DNA of 64,000 bases from CAVVAE01 sp963746185 (GTDB lineage Bacteria; Actinomycetota; Actinomycetes; Propionibacteriales; Nocardioidaceae), in NCBI GenBank assembly GCA_963746185.1, contig CAVVAE010000004.1:1302001-1366000 (forward strand), read 5' to 3'. The position numbers and the translations under genes were made by a program. Positions 7,706 to 15,988 of the stretch are shown here, one piece after another. Below the pieces are notes generated by a model. That model was not told the origin of the DNA. It worked only from the letters and a program-made list of their open reading frames with translations, and made no database searches. Position 1 is the first letter of the stretch. Each line of letters starts with the position of its first letter.

Positions 7706-9214
7706 ATGGCTGAGTACGTCGCCGCGATCGACCAAGGCACCACCAGCACGCGGTGCATGATCTTCGACCGTTCGGGCTCCGTGGTGAGTGTCGCCCAGCG
7801 CGAGCACAAGCAGATCTTCCCTCGGGCTGGCTGGGTCGAGCACGACGCACTCGAGATCTGGAACAACGCCCGCGAGGTGGTCGGCGCAGCTCTCGCCAAA
7901 GCCAACCTGGACGCCGACGACATCGTCGCGGTCGGGATCACCAACCAGCGTGAGACGGCCGTGGTCTGGGACAAGACGAACGGTCAGCCCGTCCACAACG
8001 CCATCGTGTGGCAAGACACCCGCACGCAGAAGATCTGCGACGAGCTCGCTGCGCTCGGTGGGGGCGCGGACCGCTACAAGTCCAAGGTGGGGCTGCCGCT
8101 CGCGACCTACTTCTCTGGTCCGAAGGTCCGTTGGATTCTCGACAACGTCGAGGGCGCGCGCGAGCAGGCCGGGGCCGGCGACCTGCTCTTCGGCACGATG
8201 GACACCTGGGTGCTCTGGAACCTCACCGGAGGAGCCGAGCACGACGGCGGACACGTCACGGATGTCACGAACGCCTCCCGCACCATGCTGATGGACCTCA
8301 CATCACTGCAGTGGGATGACGAGATCTGCGCCGACATGGGAATCCCGATGTCGATGCTCCCGGAGATCCGGTCGTCGTCGGAGGTGTACGGCGAATGCCA
8401 TCCCGGCATCCTGCGCGGCACAGCCGTCGCCGGCATCCTCGGTGACCAGCAGGCGGCGACATTCGGCCAGGTCTGCTTCGAGGTCGGGATGGCGAAGAAC
8501 ACCTACGGCACCGGCAACTTCATGCTGCTCAACACCGGTGAAGAGCAGGTGATGAGCAAGAACGGCCTGCTGACCACCGTGTGTTACAAGATCGGCGACG
8601 CGCGACCGGTCTACGCGCTCGAGGGGTCGATCGCCGTCACCGGCTCATTGGTGCAGTGGCTGCGCGACAACCTAGGCCTCATTGGCAGCGCGTCGGAGAT
8701 CGAGGACCTCGCACGGACCGTCGACGACAACGGTGGTGCGTACTTCGTACCGGCGTTCTCCGGGTTGTTCGCTCCGCATTGGCGCTCCGATGCGCGTGGC
8801 GTCCTCGTCGGACTCACTCGCTATGTCAACAAAGGGCACATTGCTCGTGCCGCCCTGGAGGCGACGGCGTTCCAGACACGGGAGGTGCTCGACGCGATGA
8901 ACGCCGACTCCGGGGGGCCGCTGAAGGAGCTCAAGGTCGACGGAGGGATGGTCGGCAACGAGATCCTGATGCAGTTCCAGGCCGATGTGCTCGACCTCGA
9001 CGTCGTACGTCCTACCGTGAGCGAGACGACGGCGCTGGGCGCGGCTTATGCCGCGGGCCTTGCCGTCGGCTACTGGTCGGGAGAGGACGAGCTGCGACAG
9101 AACTGGGGTGAGGACAAACGGTGGAGCCCGCACATGGACCCTGAAGCGCGGGAGCAGACCTACCGCCAGTGGAAGAAAGCCGTCGCTCGCACCCTCGACT
9201 GGGTCGAGGACTGA
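7706..9214 (+). CDS. glpK: Glycerol kinase
   Basis: The enzyme phosphorylates glycerol with ATP to sn-glycerol-3-phosphate, the substrate of the divergent glpD product. The 502-residue FGGY-family protein starts with YVAAIDQGTTSTRCMIFD (first phosphate-binding loop). It also has ITNQRETAVVWD, the GILGDQQAATFGQ and KNTYGTGNFML blocks, and the C-terminal KVDGGMVGNEILMQFQADVL adenosine-binding segment. The ATG at 7706 is preceded by GGGGG at 7693-7697. An upstream TTG at 7688 is less likely. No glpF permease gene is adjacent. Confidence 0.96.
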   Translation: MAEYVAAIDQGTTSTRCMIFDRSGSVVSVAQREHKQIFPRAGWVEHDALEIWNNAREVVGAALAKANLDADDIVAVGITNQRETAVVWDKTNGQPVHNAIVWQDTRTQKICDELAALGGGADRYKSKVGLPLATYFSGPKVRWILDNVEGAREQAGAGDLLFGTMDTWVLWNLTGGAEHDGGHVTDVTNASRTMLMDLTSLQWDDEICADMGIPMSMLPEIRSSSEVYGECHPGILRGTAVAGILGDQQAATFGQVCFEVGMAKNTYGTGNFMLLNTGEEQVMSKNGLLTTVCYKIGDARPVYALEGSIAVTGSLVQWLRDNLGLIGSASEIEDLARTVDDNGGAYFVPAFSGLFAPHWRSDARGVLVGLTRYVNKGHIARAALEATAFQTREVLDAMNADSGGPLKELKVDGGMVGNEILMQFQADVLDLDVVRPTVSETTALGAAYAAGLAVGYWSGEDELRQNWGEDKRWSPHMDPEAREQTYRQWKKAVARTLDWVED

Positions 9215-9292
9215 CCTCTGATTCGCGCGAGCGAGCTCCGCGTAGAGTGGCCGCGCTGAGCAGACGATTCACCGTTGCCGTGGAGGGAAGAC

Positions 9293-10378
9293 ATGCCGCA
9301 GACCGTCCAAGGAGTCATCGCCCGCGCGAAGGGTGCACCCGTCGAGCTGGTCAATGTCGTCGTACCCGACCCCGGTCCCGGGGAGGCGGTCGTCAAGGTC
9401 GCGGCCTGCGGTGTCTGCCACACCGACCTGCACTACCGCGAGGGCGGCATCGGCGACGAGTTCCCTTACCTGCTGGGACACGAAGCAGCCGGCACCGTGG
9501 AAGCCGTTGGTGAGGGCGTGACCGACCTCGAACCGGGCGACTTCGTCATCTTGAACTGGCGAGCGGTCTGTGGCCAGTGTCGGGCTTGTAGTCGCGGCCG
9601 GCCGTGGTACTGCTTCAACACGTTCAACGCTGAGCAGTCCATGACCCTCGAGGACGGCACCGAGCTGTCTCCCGCGCTCGGCATCGGCGCCTTCGCGGAG
9701 AAGACGCTGGTCCATGCCGGGCAATGCACCAAGGTCGACCCGGACGCGCCGGCAACCGTGGCGGGGCTGCTCGGCTGTGGCGTGATGGCCGGACTCGGTG
9801 CGGCGATCAACACCGGCGGTGTCACCCGCGGCGACACCGTCGCCGTGATCGGCTGTGGTGGGGTGGGTGCAGCGGCTATCGCTGGCGCACGCCTCGCTGG
9901 CGCCCGAAGCGTGATCGCGGTCGACATCGATCCACGCAAGCTCGACAAGGCCAAGGAGCTCGGTGCCACCCACACCGTGAACGCCAACGACGAGGACGTC
10001 GTCAAAGCGGTTCAGGGCCACACTGACAGTTTTGGCGCTGACGTGGTCATCGACGCGGTCGGCGTCCCCGAAACCTGGAAGCAGGCGTTCTACGCGCGTG
10101 ACCTCGCCGGCACCGTCGTCCTGGTCGGGGTGCCCACTCCGGAGATGACGATCGAGATGCCACTGCTCGACGTGTTCGGGAGAGGCGGTTCGTTGAAGTC
10201 CTCATGGTACGGCGACTGCCTCCCGAGCCGGGACTTCCCGATGCTCATCGACCTCTATCTGCAAGGACGGCTGCCGCTTGATGCGTTTGTGAGCGAGACG
10301 ATCGGGGTCGGTGACGTCGAGGCGGCCTTCGACAAGATGCACTCGGGGGATGTGTTGCGGTCGGTCGTGGTGTGGTGA
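9293..10378 (+). CDS. mscR: S-(hydroxymethyl)mycothiol dehydrogenase
   Basis: This zinc alcohol dehydrogenase oxidises the formaldehyde-mycothiol adduct (and acts as an S-nitrosomycothiol reductase) with NAD. The product has 361 residues. The catalytic zinc site is CGVCHTDLHYREGGIGDEFPYLLGHEAAG, the structural zinc cluster is CGQCRACSRGRPWYC, and the coenzyme fold is VAVIGCGGVGAAAIAGARLAGA. The NWRAVCGQC and SSWYGDCLPSRDFP segments are typical of the mycothiol-specific branch. GGAGGG at 9282-9287 sets the ATG. The gene overlaps the downstream metallo-hydrolase by 4 bases, the same order as Rv2259-Rv2260 in Mycobacterium tuberculosis. Confidence 0.93.
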   Translation: MPQTVQGVIARAKGAPVELVNVVVPDPGPGEAVVKVAACGVCHTDLHYREGGIGDEFPYLLGHEAAGTVEAVGEGVTDLEPGDFVILNWRAVCGQCRACSRGRPWYCFNTFNAEQSMTLEDGTELSPALGIGAFAEKTLVHAGQCTKVDPDAPATVAGLLGCGVMAGLGAAINTGGVTRGDTVAVIGCGGVGAAAIAGARLAGARSVIAVDIDPRKLDKAKELGATHTVNANDEDVVKAVQGHTDSFGADVVIDAVGVPETWKQAFYARDLAGTVVLVGVPTPEMTIEMPLLDVFGRGGSLKSSWYGDCLPSRDFPMLIDLYLQGRLPLDAFVSETIGVGDVEAAFDKMHSGDVLRSVVVW

Positions 10379-10989
10379 GCGGCGTACGTGTCGACCATGG
10401 GGTGACGAGCGGGACGTTTACGTTGGACGGCGAGACGTTCGACGTCGACAACAACGTGTGGGTCGTGGGCAATGACGACGAGTGCGTTGTCATCGATGCG
10501 CCACATGATGTCTCGAGCATCCGGTCGGTCATCGACGGACGTCGCGTGCTGGCCATCGTGTGCACGCACGCGCACGACGACCACGTGCGGGTAGCCCCGG
10601 AGCTGGCCGACGTGGTCGACGCACCGATCCTGCTGCATCCAGACGACGCTCCGGTGTGGCGGCTCACGCACCCTGACCTCGAGCCCGATGGAACCTTGTC
10701 TGATGGGAAGCGGATCGTGGTCGGAGAAGTCGTGCTGACTGTGCTTCATACACCAGGCCACGCGCCCGGGGCGGTCTGCTTGTACTCCCCGGAGCTCGGC
10801 GCCGTCTTCACCGGCGACACGTTGTTCAACGGCGGCCCGGGAGCGACCGGCCGGACCTTCTCCGACTACGAGACGATCGTGGCGAGCATCCGCGAGAAGC
10901 TGTTCGCTCTGCCCGACGACACGGTCGTCCACACCGGCCACGGCGACTCGACGACGATCGGTGCTGAGGCCGCCGCCCTCGGCCGCTGA
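10375..10989 (+). CDS. Metallo-beta-lactamase-fold hydrolase, partner of mscR
   Basis: The 204-residue product has the metal motif CTHAHDDHV, a second metal histidine in HTPGHAPGA, the bridging aspartate in FTGDTLFNGGPG and a final HTGHGDSTT. This is the glyoxalase II-like arrangement. Since it starts inside the mscR stop (GTGA overlap), it is translationally coupled. A likely role is hydrolysing the S-formyl-mycothiol produced by MscR, by analogy with S-formylglutathione hydrolase, but this is inference from context. A GTG one codon earlier (10372) is an equally possible start. Confidence 0.88.
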   Translation: MSGVRVDHGVTSGTFTLDGETFDVDNNVWVVGNDDECVVIDAPHDVSSIRSVIDGRRVLAIVCTHAHDDHVRVAPELADVVDAPILLHPDDAPVWRLTHPDLEPDGTLSDGKRIVVGEVVLTVLHTPGHAPGAVCLYSPELGAVFTGDTLFNGGPGATGRTFSDYETIVASIREKLFALPDDTVVHTGHGDSTTIGAEAAALGR

Positions 10990-11035
10990 CCTCCGTAGTA
11001 CCGGGGTGAGAGGATCGCGTGGAGACGAGGTGATG

Positions 11036-11485
11036 ATGACCGACGACCTGCGTTACCTGACTCTGGCGATCGACGAAGCCCGCAAGAGCCGCCGCGAAGG
11101 CGGAGTTCCCGTCGGTGCCGCCCTGGTGGTCGACGACGAAGTACGCGGGGTCGGCCACAACCAACGTGTGCAGCTCGGCAGTGTGATCCGCCACGGCGAG
11201 ACCGACTGCTTGGAGAGCATCGGGCGGCTACCGGCCTCGGTTTATCGCCGCGCCACCCTCTACACCACACTGTCCCCGTGTCACATGTGCACGGGCGCCA
11301 TCTTGCTCTACGGCATCGGCAGGGTGGTGATTGGTGAGAGCACGACATTCCAAGGACCGGAGCACCTGCTGCACGAGGCTGGCGTCGAGGTCGTTCAACT
11401 CAACGACGAGGCCTGTATCGAGATGATGACCGCGTTCATCGCAGAAAAGCCCGAGTTGTGGAACGAGGACATCGGCGAGGACTAG
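11036..11485 (+). CDS. Cytosine deaminase of the yeast (FCY1) type
   Basis: This zinc-dependent nucleoside/nucleobase deaminase has 149 residues. The catalytic HGETDCLE segment supplies the zinc histidine and proton-shuttle glutamate, and SPCHMCTG supplies the two zinc cysteines. The whole chain resembles yeast cytosine deaminase rather than TadA or the bacterial CodA amidohydrolase: GGVPVGAAL, ESIGRLPASVYRRATLYTTLSPC, GRVVIGE and the ending EKPELWNEDIGE all have counterparts there. It probably converts cytosine to uracil in pyrimidine salvage. ATGs at 11033 and 11036 are both possible; GAGG at 11027-11030 favours 11036. Confidence 0.85.
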   Translation: MTDDLRYLTLAIDEARKSRREGGVPVGAALVVDDEVRGVGHNQRVQLGSVIRHGETDCLESIGRLPASVYRRATLYTTLSPCHMCTGAILLYGIGRVVIGESTTFQGPEHLLHEAGVEVVQLNDEACIEMMTAFIAEKPELWNEDIGED

Positions 11486-11506
11486 GCCAGATGGCACACT
11501 CTGGAC

Positions 11507-12652
11507 ATGTCTCAGGGACCGCTCGCAGGTGTCCGCGTCGTCGAGTTGGCCGGTATCGGTCCTGCGCCGTTCGCCTGCATGTTGTTGGCGGAGCTCGGTG
11601 CCGACGTGATCAAGGTCGACAAGCCATCCGGTGGATTCCTCGGTCTGCCCGCTGAGTCTGACCTGCTCAACCGCGGCCGGCCCAGCGTCTGCATCGACCT
11701 GAAGGGCCCGGCCGGTGTGAAGACCGTACGTCGCCTGGTCGACAGTGCCGACGTGTTGGTCGAAGGCTTCCGCCCGGGAGTCGCCGAACGCCTCGGACTC
11801 GGTCCCGACGTGCTGCTGGAACATCGTCCGAGCCTGGTCTATGGACGGATGACCGGGTGGGGCCAGGAAGGTCCATGGTCTGGACGCGCTGGTCATGACA
11901 TCGACTACATCGCGCTCACGGGTGCTCTGCATGCCACCGGTCCGGTGGAGACTCCTTCTGTTCCACTCAATCTGGTCGGTGACTTCGGCGGTGGAGCGAT
12001 GTACCTCGTGGTCGGCGTGCTGGCCGCTTTGGTCGAGGCTCGAGCAACCGGACAGGGCCAGGTCGTCGACGCCGCGATCGTGGACGGTGCTGCCCATCTG
12101 ATGACGCAGGCCTATGGACTACTTGGCGCCGGCGTCTGGACTGACCGGCGTCAGAGCAACCTGCTCGATGGCGGTACGCCGTTCTACGGAGTCTTCGAGA
12201 CCAGCGACGGCCGCCATCTCGCCGTGGGTCCCCTGGAGCCCCAGTTCTACAGCGAGTTCGAGCGACTCCTCGAGCTGTCCGAACCGCTGCCCGAACGCAC
12301 AGACCTCGAACAGTGGAGCACGTTGCGGGAGCGAATCTCGGAGACCATCGCGTCTCGTACACAAGACGAATGGATGCGAGTGTTCGACGAGTCGGATGCC
12401 TGTGTCTCTCCCGTGCTGTCGATGCGCGAGGCCGCTCGACACCCGCATCTCGAAGCCAGGTCGACGTTCGTCGAGAGGGACGGCGTATCACAACCGGCAC
12501 CGGCTCCGCGATTCTCTCGGACGCCGACGAGCCTGACGACGCCTCCGGTGCCAGTTGGCCACGACAGCCGAGAAGCCTTGCTGCGTTGGGGGATCCAGGA
12601 TGTCGACGGGCTGATCGCCGCCGGCGTCGTCACCCAACACGGCCAGGCGTAA
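11507..12652 (+). CDS. mcr: Alpha-methylacyl-CoA racemase (CaiB/BaiF CoA-transferase family)
   Basis: The enzyme epimerises 2-methylacyl-CoA so that branched fatty or sterol side chains can enter beta-oxidation. The 381-residue product closely follows the pattern of the mycobacterial racemase: GVRVVELAGIGPAPFA, ADVLVEGFRPGVAERLGLGP, RMTGWGQEGPWS, then the catalytic histidine in AGHDIDYIAL and aspartate in NLVGDFGGGAMYL. The C-terminal PAPRFSRTPT stretch is also typical. A CACACT element lies 6 bases before the ATG, so the message may be leaderless. An acyl-CoA dehydrogenase follows 60 bases downstream, consistent with one lipid-degradation unit. Confidence 0.88.
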   Translation: MSQGPLAGVRVVELAGIGPAPFACMLLAELGADVIKVDKPSGGFLGLPAESDLLNRGRPSVCIDLKGPAGVKTVRRLVDSADVLVEGFRPGVAERLGLGPDVLLEHRPSLVYGRMTGWGQEGPWSGRAGHDIDYIALTGALHATGPVETPSVPLNLVGDFGGGAMYLVVGVLAALVEARATGQGQVVDAAIVDGAAHLMTQAYGLLGAGVWTDRRQSNLLDGGTPFYGVFETSDGRHLAVGPLEPQFYSEFERLLELSEPLPERTDLEQWSTLRERISETIASRTQDEWMRVFDESDACVSPVLSMREAARHPHLEARSTFVERDGVSQPAPAPRFSRTPTSLTTPPVPVGHDSREALLRWGIQDVDGLIAAGVVTQHGQA

Positions 12653-12712
12653 TCTGCACGACTACTGCAAGACCACGACACGACGACGTACACGACCTGA
12701 GCAGGAGTGGTG

Positions 12713-13855
12713 ATGGATCGAACCCTCTTCGACCCGGAGCACGACGCCTTCCGCGCTACCTGCAAGGCCTTCTGTGACAAGGAGATCGCACCGCACCACG
12801 CCGATTGGGAGCAGGCCGGGATCGTGCCGCGTGACGTCTGGCAACGGGCCGGAGCCCAGGGCCTGCTGGGGTTCACCGTGCCGGAGCAGTACGGCGGCGG
12901 TGGCGTGGAGGACTTCCGCTACAACACCGTGCTCAACGAGGAGCTGACGCGCGTCGGGGCTAGCGGGGTGGGTTTCGTTGTCCACGTCGACATCGACTCC
13001 GGCTACCTGCTCAACCTCACGAACGACGAGCAGAAGGCGCGGTGGCTGCCGGGCTACTGCGATGGCACGCTCATCACGGCGATCGCGATGTCCGAGCCTG
13101 GAGCCGGGTCAGACCTCCAAGGCATCCGAACCAGCGCCGTGCGTGACGGCGACGACTACGTGATCAACGGGCAGAAGACGTTCATCAGCAACGGCATCAA
13201 CGCCGACCTCGTCATCGTGGTGGCGAAGACCGACCCATCAGCCGGCTACGAAGGCATCTCGTTGCTCGTCGTGGAGCGCGGGATGGCCGGCTTCGAGCGC
13301 GGCCGCAACCTCGACAAGATCGGGCTCAAGGCCCAAGACACTGCCGAGCTGTTCTTCGACAACGTGCGCGTACCGGCCACGAACCTGCTGGGAGAGGAAG
13401 GCCAGGGGTTCATCTACCTGATGCAGAACCTTCCGCAAGAGCGGCTCTGCATCGCGGTGACTGCCGCCGCCGCGTGCGAGCAGATCCTGGCTATGACCAT
13501 GGGGTACGTACGCGAGCGGAAGGCGTTCGGACGCTCCATCGGAAGTTTCCAGGCCACCCGGTTCACCCTCGCCGAGCTCGTCACGGAGTCCGACATTGCC
13601 CGGGTGTATGTCGACAGGTGCATCGAGCAGCACATCGCCGGTGGGCTGAGTATCCCGGACGCCGCCAAGGCGAAATGGTGGACGACGGAGTTGCAGAAGA
13701 AGGTGGTGGACTCGTGTCTCCAGCTGTTCGGCGGCTACGGCTACATGAGCGAGTACCCGATCTCGCGCGCCTACGTCGACACCCGTGTGCAGACGATCTA
13801 CGGGGGGACAACCGAGGTGATGAAAGAGATCATCGGCCGCAGCCTGGACCTCTGA
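12713..13855 (+). CDS. Acyl-CoA dehydrogenase
   Basis: This flavoprotein catalyses the first step of beta-oxidation. The 380-residue product has the FAD/substrate signature IAMSEPGAGSDLQGI, the QKTFISNGINADLVIVVAKTD strand region, and the C-terminal block QLFGGYGYMSEYPISRAYVDTRVQTIYGGTTEVMKEIIGR. The catalytic base is probably the glutamate in YGGTTEVMK, the position used by short/medium-chain enzymes. The ATG at 12713 has AGGAG at 12703-12707. The paired electron-transfer flavoprotein genes are not in this window. The chain-length specificity is not readable from sequence. Confidence 0.9.
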   Translation: MDRTLFDPEHDAFRATCKAFCDKEIAPHHADWEQAGIVPRDVWQRAGAQGLLGFTVPEQYGGGGVEDFRYNTVLNEELTRVGASGVGFVVHVDIDSGYLLNLTNDEQKARWLPGYCDGTLITAIAMSEPGAGSDLQGIRTSAVRDGDDYVINGQKTFISNGINADLVIVVAKTDPSAGYEGISLLVVERGMAGFERGRNLDKIGLKAQDTAELFFDNVRVPATNLLGEEGQGFIYLMQNLPQERLCIAVTAAAACEQILAMTMGYVRERKAFGRSIGSFQATRFTLAELVTESDIARVYVDRCIEQHIAGGLSIPDAAKAKWWTTELQKKVVDSCLQLFGGYGYMSEYPISRAYVDTRVQTIYGGTTEVMKEIIGRSLDL

Positions 13856-13888
13856 GTGCCCAGCCCGCTTTCGGTGCGTTCCACGAAA

Positions 13889-13922
13889 CGAGGCCGCCGG
13901 GGCGTTCGCCCGGGCGGCCTCG
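13889..13922. terminator. Bidirectional terminator between two convergent genes
   Basis: A 10-base-pair GC-rich stem (CGAGGCCGCC/GGCGGCCTCG) continues into an inner GGGC/GCCC helix with a GTTC loop. It lies between the stops of the acyl-CoA dehydrogenase gene (plus) and the lipoprotein gene (minus). T-rich tracts on either side are short, so termination strength is uncertain. Confidence 0.7.
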
Positions 13923-13961
13923 TGTCGTTGTGTGGGCTTGTTGCTGTGACTCTCGTATCGG

Positions 13962-14465
13962 CTACGGAGTGGAGGTGGTTTCCGAGTCGTCCAAGGTGAT
14001 GTCGCACTCCGACTTGGCGTGATCCTCGATGTTGCTGGTGGCTTCCTCGAGACCGCTGTCTTCGCTGAATGACTGCATCTTCGTACCGAGCTCCTGCAGC
14101 TTCTCCATGTCTACGCCTTCAGGGACCTCGCCGGCCTGCATGCCTTGGAGGTCGTCGAACGAGATGCCGGCCTCTTCGAGCAGGCTCTTGAACTCGTCGA
14201 AGCCGTCGCCGAGGGTGGCCCAGTCGTCCGAGACCTCATCAGGGGCCGAGTCGCGCAGGTTGTCGATCTCGCTCTGGAGGGTGTCGAACTTGGTGTCGTC
14301 GAGGGCCGTGATGTCGAGGGTCTCGAACTCCGCCTTCGTGTCTTCCAGCGCCGAGCAGTAGTCGTCGCCACCGCCACCCCCGTCGGAGCTCTTGTCGTCG
14401 TCTCCGCAGGCGCCCAGCACGGCCGTCATCAGCACTACTGCGGCCACGCTCAATGTCTTCTTCAT
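13962..14465 (-). CDS. Small secreted lipoprotein of unknown function
   Basis: The 167-residue product starts with a lipoprotein signal: MKK, a hydrophobic run TLSVAAVVLMTAV, and the lipobox LGAC with cysteine at about residue 20. A Ser/Gly/Asp-rich linker follows, then an acidic mostly helical domain (EDTKAEFETLDI through GLEEATSNIEDHAKSECDI) with two cysteines that could form a disulfide. I do not recognise a domain. GGAAGAG about 9 bases upstream on the minus strand supports the ATG at 14465. It would be anchored on the outer face of the cytoplasmic membrane. Confidence 0.8.
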   Translation of the reverse strand: MKKTLSVAAVVLMTAVLGACGDDDKSSDGGGGGDDYCSALEDTKAEFETLDITALDDTKFDTLQSEIDNLRDSAPDEVSDDWATLGDGFDEFKSLLEEAGISFDDLQGMQAGEVPEGVDMEKLQELGTKMQSFSEDSGLEEATSNIEDHAKSECDITLDDSETTSTP

Positions 14466-14658
14466 GTTTGTTGTCTCTTCCCGTCGGTGGGGCGGCTGTT
14501 GCCACCGGTCCACCCTGACTTTCTCACATTTTGGGCCCATGCCGACAACTTGCCGATGGGACCGGTTCGGTTCAGCGCATCCCGGAGAGCAGCTCAGAGA
14601 GTCCGCACTGTGAACATCACCACGCGGCCTGGCCCTTCCCCACGTCCCGCGCCAGTCT

Positions 14659-14693
14659 TATACTCGTGAGTAACTTAAGCTCTGACTCGTGAG
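14659..14693 (+). promoter_or_regulatory. Candidate promoter and operator of fadA-fadB
   Basis: TATACT (14659-14664) resembles a -10 element. An inverted repeat TACTC-GT-GAGTA (14661-14672) overlaps it, and ACTCGTGAG recurs at 14685-14693, 23 bases further on. A repressor bound here would block transcription of the thiolase operon. TetR-type regulators commonly control such genes, but no regulator gene is adjacent. The rest of the 240-base gap shows nothing clear. Confidence 0.45.
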
Positions 14694-14705
14694 GCGGCGT
14701 ACGTC

Positions 14706-15935
14706 ATGACCACAGCTGGACCCCGGACCGAAGCGTTCGTGTACGACGCCATCCGGACCCCGCGCGGACGCGGCAAGAAGACGGGTTCGCTGCACGAGGT
14801 CAAGCCCGTCAACCTCGTCGTCGGCCTGATCGACGAGCTACGCCGCCGGCTGCCCGACGTCGACATGGCCAGAGTCGACGACGTCGTCCTCGGTTGTGTC
14901 ACGCCGATCGGTGATCAGGGCGCTGACATCGCGAAGGTCTCGGCGATCGCCGCCGGACTTCCCGACACGACCGGTGGCGTCCAGCTCAACCGGTTCTGCT
15001 CGAGCGGGCTCGAGGCCGTCAACCAGGCCGCCCAGCGGATCCGCTCCGGCTGGGAGGACCTGATCTTCGCCGGTGGCGTGGAGTCCATGAGCCGGGTGCC
15101 CATGGCCAGCGACGGTGGAGCCTGGGCGATGGACCCAGAGACCGCGTTCTCGACCAACTTCGTACCGCAAGGCATCGGCGCCGACCTGATCGCCACGTTG
15201 GGTGGCTGGTCGCGCAGCGACGTCGACGCCTACGCCGCTGAGTCCCAAGCCCGCGCAGCCAAGGCCGAGGCCAACGGCTACTTTGCGCGTTCGGTGATCC
15301 CGGTCAAGGACCGCAACGGACTCGTCGTGCTCGACCACGAGGAGTTCATCCGGCCGGGTACGACGGTCGAGAGTCTCGCCGGGCTCAAACCCAGCTTCGC
15401 CGACATCGGCGAGCACGGCGGGTTCGACTCAGTGGCCCTTGAGAAGTACCACTGGGTCGAGCAGATCAACCACGTCCATCACGCCGGAAACTCGTCCGGC
15501 ATCGTCGACGGCGCCTCACTGGTGGCCGTGGGGAGCCAGTCGATCGCCGACGACTTCGGCCTGACACCCCGGGCGCGCATCGTGGCGACCGCAGTGAGCG
15601 GATCCGACCCGCTCATCATGCTCACCGGACCTGCTCCCGCCGCGCGCAAGGCCCTCGACAAGGCCGGCCTCGGCGTCGACGACATCGACCTGTTCGAGAT
15701 GAACGAGGCGTTCGCGGCCGTCGTGATGCGCTTCATGAAGGACCTCGACCTGCCGCACGAGACGGTCAACGTCAACGGTGGCGCCATCGCGATGGGCCAT
15801 CCCTTGGGCGCCACGGGCGCGATGCTCCTTGGCACCCTCATCGACGAGCTCGAGCGCCGTGACCAGCGCTATGGCCTCGCCACCCTCTGCGTGGGCGGTG
15901 GCATGGGGGTCGCGACCATCGTCGAGCGACTCTGA
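14706..15935 (+). CDS. fadA: Acetyl-CoA C-acyltransferase (thiolase)
   Basis: This is the last enzyme of beta-oxidation, cleaving 3-ketoacyl-CoA with CoA. The 409-residue product has the nucleophilic cysteine in QLNRFCSSGLEAVNQAA, the MNEAFAAVVMRFM block, the NVNGGAIAMGHPLGATGAML histidine motif and the terminal catalytic cysteine in GLATLCVGGGMGVATIVE. It is the alpha-subunit-like partner of the fadB product encoded 53 bases downstream, so the two probably form a trifunctional-type complex. Confidence 0.95.
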   Translation: MTTAGPRTEAFVYDAIRTPRGRGKKTGSLHEVKPVNLVVGLIDELRRRLPDVDMARVDDVVLGCVTPIGDQGADIAKVSAIAAGLPDTTGGVQLNRFCSSGLEAVNQAAQRIRSGWEDLIFAGGVESMSRVPMASDGGAWAMDPETAFSTNFVPQGIGADLIATLGGWSRSDVDAYAAESQARAAKAEANGYFARSVIPVKDRNGLVVLDHEEFIRPGTTVESLAGLKPSFADIGEHGGFDSVALEKYHWVEQINHVHHAGNSSGIVDGASLVAVGSQSIADDFGLTPRARIVATAVSGSDPLIMLTGPAPAARKALDKAGLGVDDIDLFEMNEAFAAVVMRFMKDLDLPHETVNVNGGAIAMGHPLGATGAMLLGTLIDELERRDQRYGLATLCVGGGMGVATIVERL

Positions 15936-15988
15936 TCGCCGCCACTCACCCGCCCGCGCAGGCCCCCGTCCACCCTGGGAGATCGCAG

